Assembly (NCBI RefSeq): GCF_001186155.3
Contig: NZ_CP016540.2
Span: forward strand, 310,001 to 374,000
DNA length: 64,000 nt
Source of the DNA: Planococcus versutus
Lineage (GTDB): Bacteria > Bacillota > Bacilli > Bacillales_A > Planococcaceae
Direction: 5' to 3'
In this document: piece by piece, positions 61,548-64,000 of the stretch
How the letters are laid out: every line of letters begins with the position of its first letter
How positions within the stretch are numbered: the first letter of the stretch is position 1
Position numbers and translations under genes: made by a program
Notes under the pieces: model-generated
Told to the model about the DNA's origin: nothing
Database searches by the model: none
Seen by the model: only the letters and a program-made list of their open reading frames with translations

Positions 61548-63260
61548 ATGGCGACAACTTTAGAAAGCGTTGATGTAGTAACAGTAGGTGTTGGATGGAC
61601 AGGTGGAATCATCGCTGCTGAATGTGCAAAAGAGGGTCTTAAAGTAGTGGGACTAGAACGCGGTCGTGAACGTGGAACAGAAGACTTTAGCATGGTACAC
61701 GATGAATACCGTTATGCGGTTCGCTATGAGCTAATGCAGGATTTATCTAAAGAAACACTTACGTTCCGAAATAACCGTAAGCAGCGAGCATTACCAATGC
61801 GTCAATTAGGTTCCTTTTTACTCGGCGAAGGACTAGGTGGGTCAGGAACACATTGGAATGGTCAAACATGGCGTTTTCTTCCTTATGATTTTGAAATAAA
61901 GACCATGACGGATAAAAAATACGGTGCCAATAAACTATCAGCAGATTACCTTATTCAAGACTGGGGAATCACATACGATGAATTAGAACCTTATTTTGAT
62001 CGTTTTGAAAAAACAGTTGGTATTTCAGGAGAAGATAAAAATCCGTTTTGGGGCAAGCGATCAAGTGATTTTCCAACGCCACCAATGAAAAAAACGCCTA
62101 TTCTTCAGCGTTTTGAAAAAGCGGCAACTGATTTAGGGTATTCACCATTTATGATGCCTTCTGCTAACTTATCTGAAGCTTATGAAAATCCGGATGGTCA
62201 AAAAATCAATGCATGTCAATATTGCGGTTTTTGTGAGCGTTTTGGCTGTGAATACGGAGCTAAAACTTCCCCGGAAATTACGGTAGTGCCGACAGCTAAA
62301 GAAACGGGTAATTATGAAGTTAGATTTAATTCAAACGTGGTTGAAGTCATGAAAGAAGGCGACAAAGTAACCGGTGTTAAGTATTTTGACACAGTTACTT
62401 TTGAAGAATTTATTCAACCGGCAAATGTTGTTGTACTAACAAGTTATGTAATGAACAATGCTAAATTACTGATGATTTCGGGCATCGGTCAGCAATACGA
62501 CCCCGAAACAGGAAAAGGAACATTGGGCAAAAACTATGCATACCAAATTCTTCCTGGTGCTACAGGGTTTTTTGACGAACAAATGAATACCTTTATGGGA
62601 GCTGGCGCACTTGGTATGACGATAGATGATTTTAATGGCGATACGTTTGACCATGGAGATTTAGATTTTATTCATGGTGCAAGCTTGTCTTCAACTCAAA
62701 CAGGATCCCGTCCAATTTTATCTAATCCGACACCACCAGGTACTCCGTCATGGGGCGCAGAATTTAAAAAAGCTTCAATTGAGAACTTTACGAGAACATT
62801 AAGTGTAGGTGGTCAAGGAGCTTCCATGCCTCACAAAGAAAACTACTTATCGCTTGATGGTACGTATAAAGACGTTTACGGTGTTCCATTACTGCAATTA
62901 ACGTATAACTTTACTGACCAAGATCGCGCGCTTCAAAGCTATATCACGGAAAAAGCAGCTGGCATTGTGAAAGAAATGGGTGCCAAAACAGTTGCCGCAA
63001 GTGGTGGAATTACAGATTACGATATTGTCCCTTACCAGACGACACACAATACAGGCGGAACAATAATGGGTGCAGATCCTGCTAATAGTGTAGTGAATAA
63101 CTTCTTGCAGCATTGGGATGCAGAAAACCTATTTGTTATTGGAGCAGGTAACTTTGCTCATAACGGAGGCTACAACCCGACAGGCACTGTTGGTGCATTA
63201 GCTTATCGTTGTGCAGAAGGTATTATTCGCTATAGTCGTGAAGGCGGCTCACTTGTTTAA
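61548..63260 (+). CDS. GMC family FAD oxidoreductase (sugar-acid dehydrogenase-type catalytic subunit)
   Basis: 570 residues. FAD loop VGVGWTGGIIAAECAKEG at the start, GLGGSGTHWNGQTWR in the middle, and the C-terminal GMC part THNTGGTIMGADP ... AHNGGYNPTGTVGALAY with the active-site His. A Cys cluster lies at 223, 226, 229 and 234 (CQYCGFCERFGC), like the iron-sulfur binding region seen in some FAD-glucose/gluconate dehydrogenases. No signal peptide. It follows subunit 3 after 19 nt. Oxidises a polyol or sugar acid outside the membrane by inference; the electron acceptor is not seen in the window. Confidence 0.9.
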   Translation: MATTLESVDVVTVGVGWTGGIIAAECAKEGLKVVGLERGRERGTEDFSMVHDEYRYAVRYELMQDLSKETLTFRNNRKQRALPMRQLGSFLLGEGLGGSGTHWNGQTWRFLPYDFEIKTMTDKKYGANKLSADYLIQDWGITYDELEPYFDRFEKTVGISGEDKNPFWGKRSSDFPTPPMKKTPILQRFEKAATDLGYSPFMMPSANLSEAYENPDGQKINACQYCGFCERFGCEYGAKTSPEITVVPTAKETGNYEVRFNSNVVEVMKEGDKVTGVKYFDTVTFEEFIQPANVVVLTSYVMNNAKLLMISGIGQQYDPETGKGTLGKNYAYQILPGATGFFDEQMNTFMGAGALGMTIDDFNGDTFDHGDLDFIHGASLSSTQTGSRPILSNPTPPGTPSWGAEFKKASIENFTRTLSVGGQGASMPHKENYLSLDGTYKDVYGVPLLQLTYNFTDQDRALQSYITEKAAGIVKEMGAKTVAASGGITDYDIVPYQTTHNTGGTIMGADPANSVVNNFLQHWDAENLFVIGAGNFAHNGGYNPTGTVGALAYRCAEGIIRYSREGGSLV

Positions 63261-63276
63261 CTAAGGAGGAGAAAAT

Positions 63277-63504
63277 ATGGGTGGATTAGCTTCAATTGGC
63301 GTACCAGGCCTCATCATCATTTTGGTGATTGTGTTAATTATATTCGGACCTAAAAAACTGCCGGAAATTGGTGGAGCGGTCGGAAAAACATTTTCTGAAT
63401 TCAAGCGTTCAACAAAAGGGTTGATGGACGATGATGACGAAGAAGAAACTGTAAAAAAACAAAAGGTCGAGGATAAAGACTTAAAAAAATCTGAGAAGCT
63501 ATGA
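63277..63504 (+). CDS. tatA: Twin-arginine translocase subunit TatA
   Basis: 75 residues. One membrane helix at the start ([25 protein letters not shown]) with the FGPKKLPE hinge and an amphipathic helix [14 protein letters not shown], then a charged tail. TatA family; in bacilli TatA-type proteins pair with TatC only (no TatB). AAGGAGG before the ATG. It is the third gene of the GMC operon. Confidence 0.95.
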   Translation: MGGLASIGVPGLIIILVIVLIIFGPKKLPEIGGAVGKTFSEFKRSTKGLMDDDDEEETVKKQKVEDKDLKKSEKL

Positions 63505-63514
63505 AGGTGGTTAA

Positions 63515-64000
63515 ATGGATCCGTATGGAGACAGCAAGTTAACAAGTCCGTTGCATAAAAAAGCGGTACAACCAGAAGAGCCTGCGGAAAAGGCTTCGGG
63601 AAAAAAACCGGAACCTCCTATCATTGAACCCGAACCACCAAAAGAAGAAGCGACGATTCATGTAGAAACCTTGGTTGATCATTTAGGAGATTTACGAAAA
63701 CAATTGATTAAAAGTGCATTAGTTTTCGTGTTTTTCTTGATTGTTGTTTTCTCAACGTTGAATTTTTGGTTTCCTTATATCGTTAAAGGAAATGATTTGG
63801 TTATTTTAGGGCCTTTGGAAGTTATTAAATTCTATACTTCCATTTCTGCAACATTGGCTTTGGGATTGTCTTTGCCGTTTCTCATTCATTTTATTTGGAA
63901 GTTCGTAAAACCGGGGCTTGAAGAAAAAGAAGCTCGTTTTCTTGGTCTCTATTCCCCTGTTATGTTTATACTGTTTGTTCTCGGACTTGCTTTTGGATAC
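63515..64000 (+). CDS. tatC: Twin-arginine translocase subunit TatC (5' part)
   Basis: 162 codons, running off the window end. The core starts near residue 49 (VETLVDHLGDLRKQLIKSALV, the TatC signature), followed by PLEVIKFYTSISATLALGLSLPFLIHFIWKFVKPGL. In front lies a 48-residue Pro/Glu/Lys-rich extension unusual for TatC. ATG at 63515 has AAGGTGG 4 nt upstream. It follows tatA by 10 nt; with the GMC and subunit 3 genes it makes a dedicated Tat export unit. Confidence 0.93.
   Translation, partial: MDPYGDSKLTSPLHKKAVQPEEPAEKASGKKPEPPIIEPEPPKEEATIHVETLVDHLGDLRKQLIKSALVFVFFLIVVFSTLNFWFPYIVKGNDLVILGPLEVIKFYTSISATLALGLSLPFLIHFIWKFVKPGLEEKEARFLGLYSPVMFILFVLGLAFGY

Noticed and set aside
1..64000. 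Prophage, insertion sequence, integron, rRNA or tRNA genes
   Set aside because: No transposase, integrase, phage structural gene or cloverleaf was seen on either strand.

Overview
The window is AT-rich Gram-positive DNA, most like a low-GC Firmicute of the Planococcaceae (Planococcus or a close relative). This rests on strong AGGAGG-type ribosome sites, many TTG/GTG starts, Bacillus-type orphan genes (ypsA, ytoQ, yflT, yumC, ykvI, yhfI-like), an SLH surface protein, sigma-B-type promoters, LexA/DinR-type boxes and two BCCT osmolyte transporters. The genus is an inference from gene content. I see no rRNA, tRNA, insertion sequence, prophage or CRISPR array. The DNA is ordinary chromosomal core with short accessory operons.

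Layout. 1-3.5 kb: the end of an acetamidase/formamidase gene, aroK, a lactonase, and a SCO1-type lipoprotein with a small membrane partner. 3.7-12.4 kb: a compact glycogen operon glgB-glgC-glgD-glgA-glgP followed by an odd short-chain dehydrogenase. 12.4-25.5 kb: mixed housekeeping genes (an MBL/HhH surface protein with DUF3006, ykvI, yflT, yhfI-like, LLM oxidoreductase, NCS2 permease, oligoendopeptidase F, thioesterase, catalase-like protein), with a roughly 630-bp gap holding a candidate structured RNA. 25.5-30.3 kb: glutamate dehydrogenase family enzyme, BCCT transporter, ypsA, threonine dehydratase. 30.6-35.4 kb: an operon of SDR, TetR regulator, thioesterase, quinone reductase, MBL hydrolase and ketopantoate-reductase-like protein. 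35.5-39.5 kb: CstA, cory-CC-star protein, ArsA/GET3-like ATPase and a second quinone reductase.

39.5-45 kb: ytoQ and a small WYL-like protein diverge from sbcDC, and each of the two facing promoters carries a LexA-type box. 45-52.3 kb: CoA-transferase, MarR/MFS pair, hydratase, hemolysin III family, DUF1836, DUF188 and an SLH protein. 52.4-58 kb: a small protein behind a textbook sigma-B promoter, a polar amino acid ABC transporter, a five-unit 20-21 bp repeat, ppiB, a non-canonical SDR and yumC. 58-64 kb: a second BCCT transporter, a LysM/3D cell-wall protein, and a Tat module in which a twin-arginine gluconate-dehydrogenase-type subunit 3 and a GMC oxidoreductase precede tatA and tatC (cut by the window end).

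The most interesting items are the structured RNA candidate (about 21.69-22.12 kb), the dual LexA-box control region at 40.6-40.7 kb, the SDR whose catalytic Asn and Lys appear exchanged (11.5 kb), the phased repeats at 55.4 kb, and the CstA/cory-CC-star/ATPase cluster. Coding starts were chosen by ribosome-site spacing and often differ from the longest possible reading frame.
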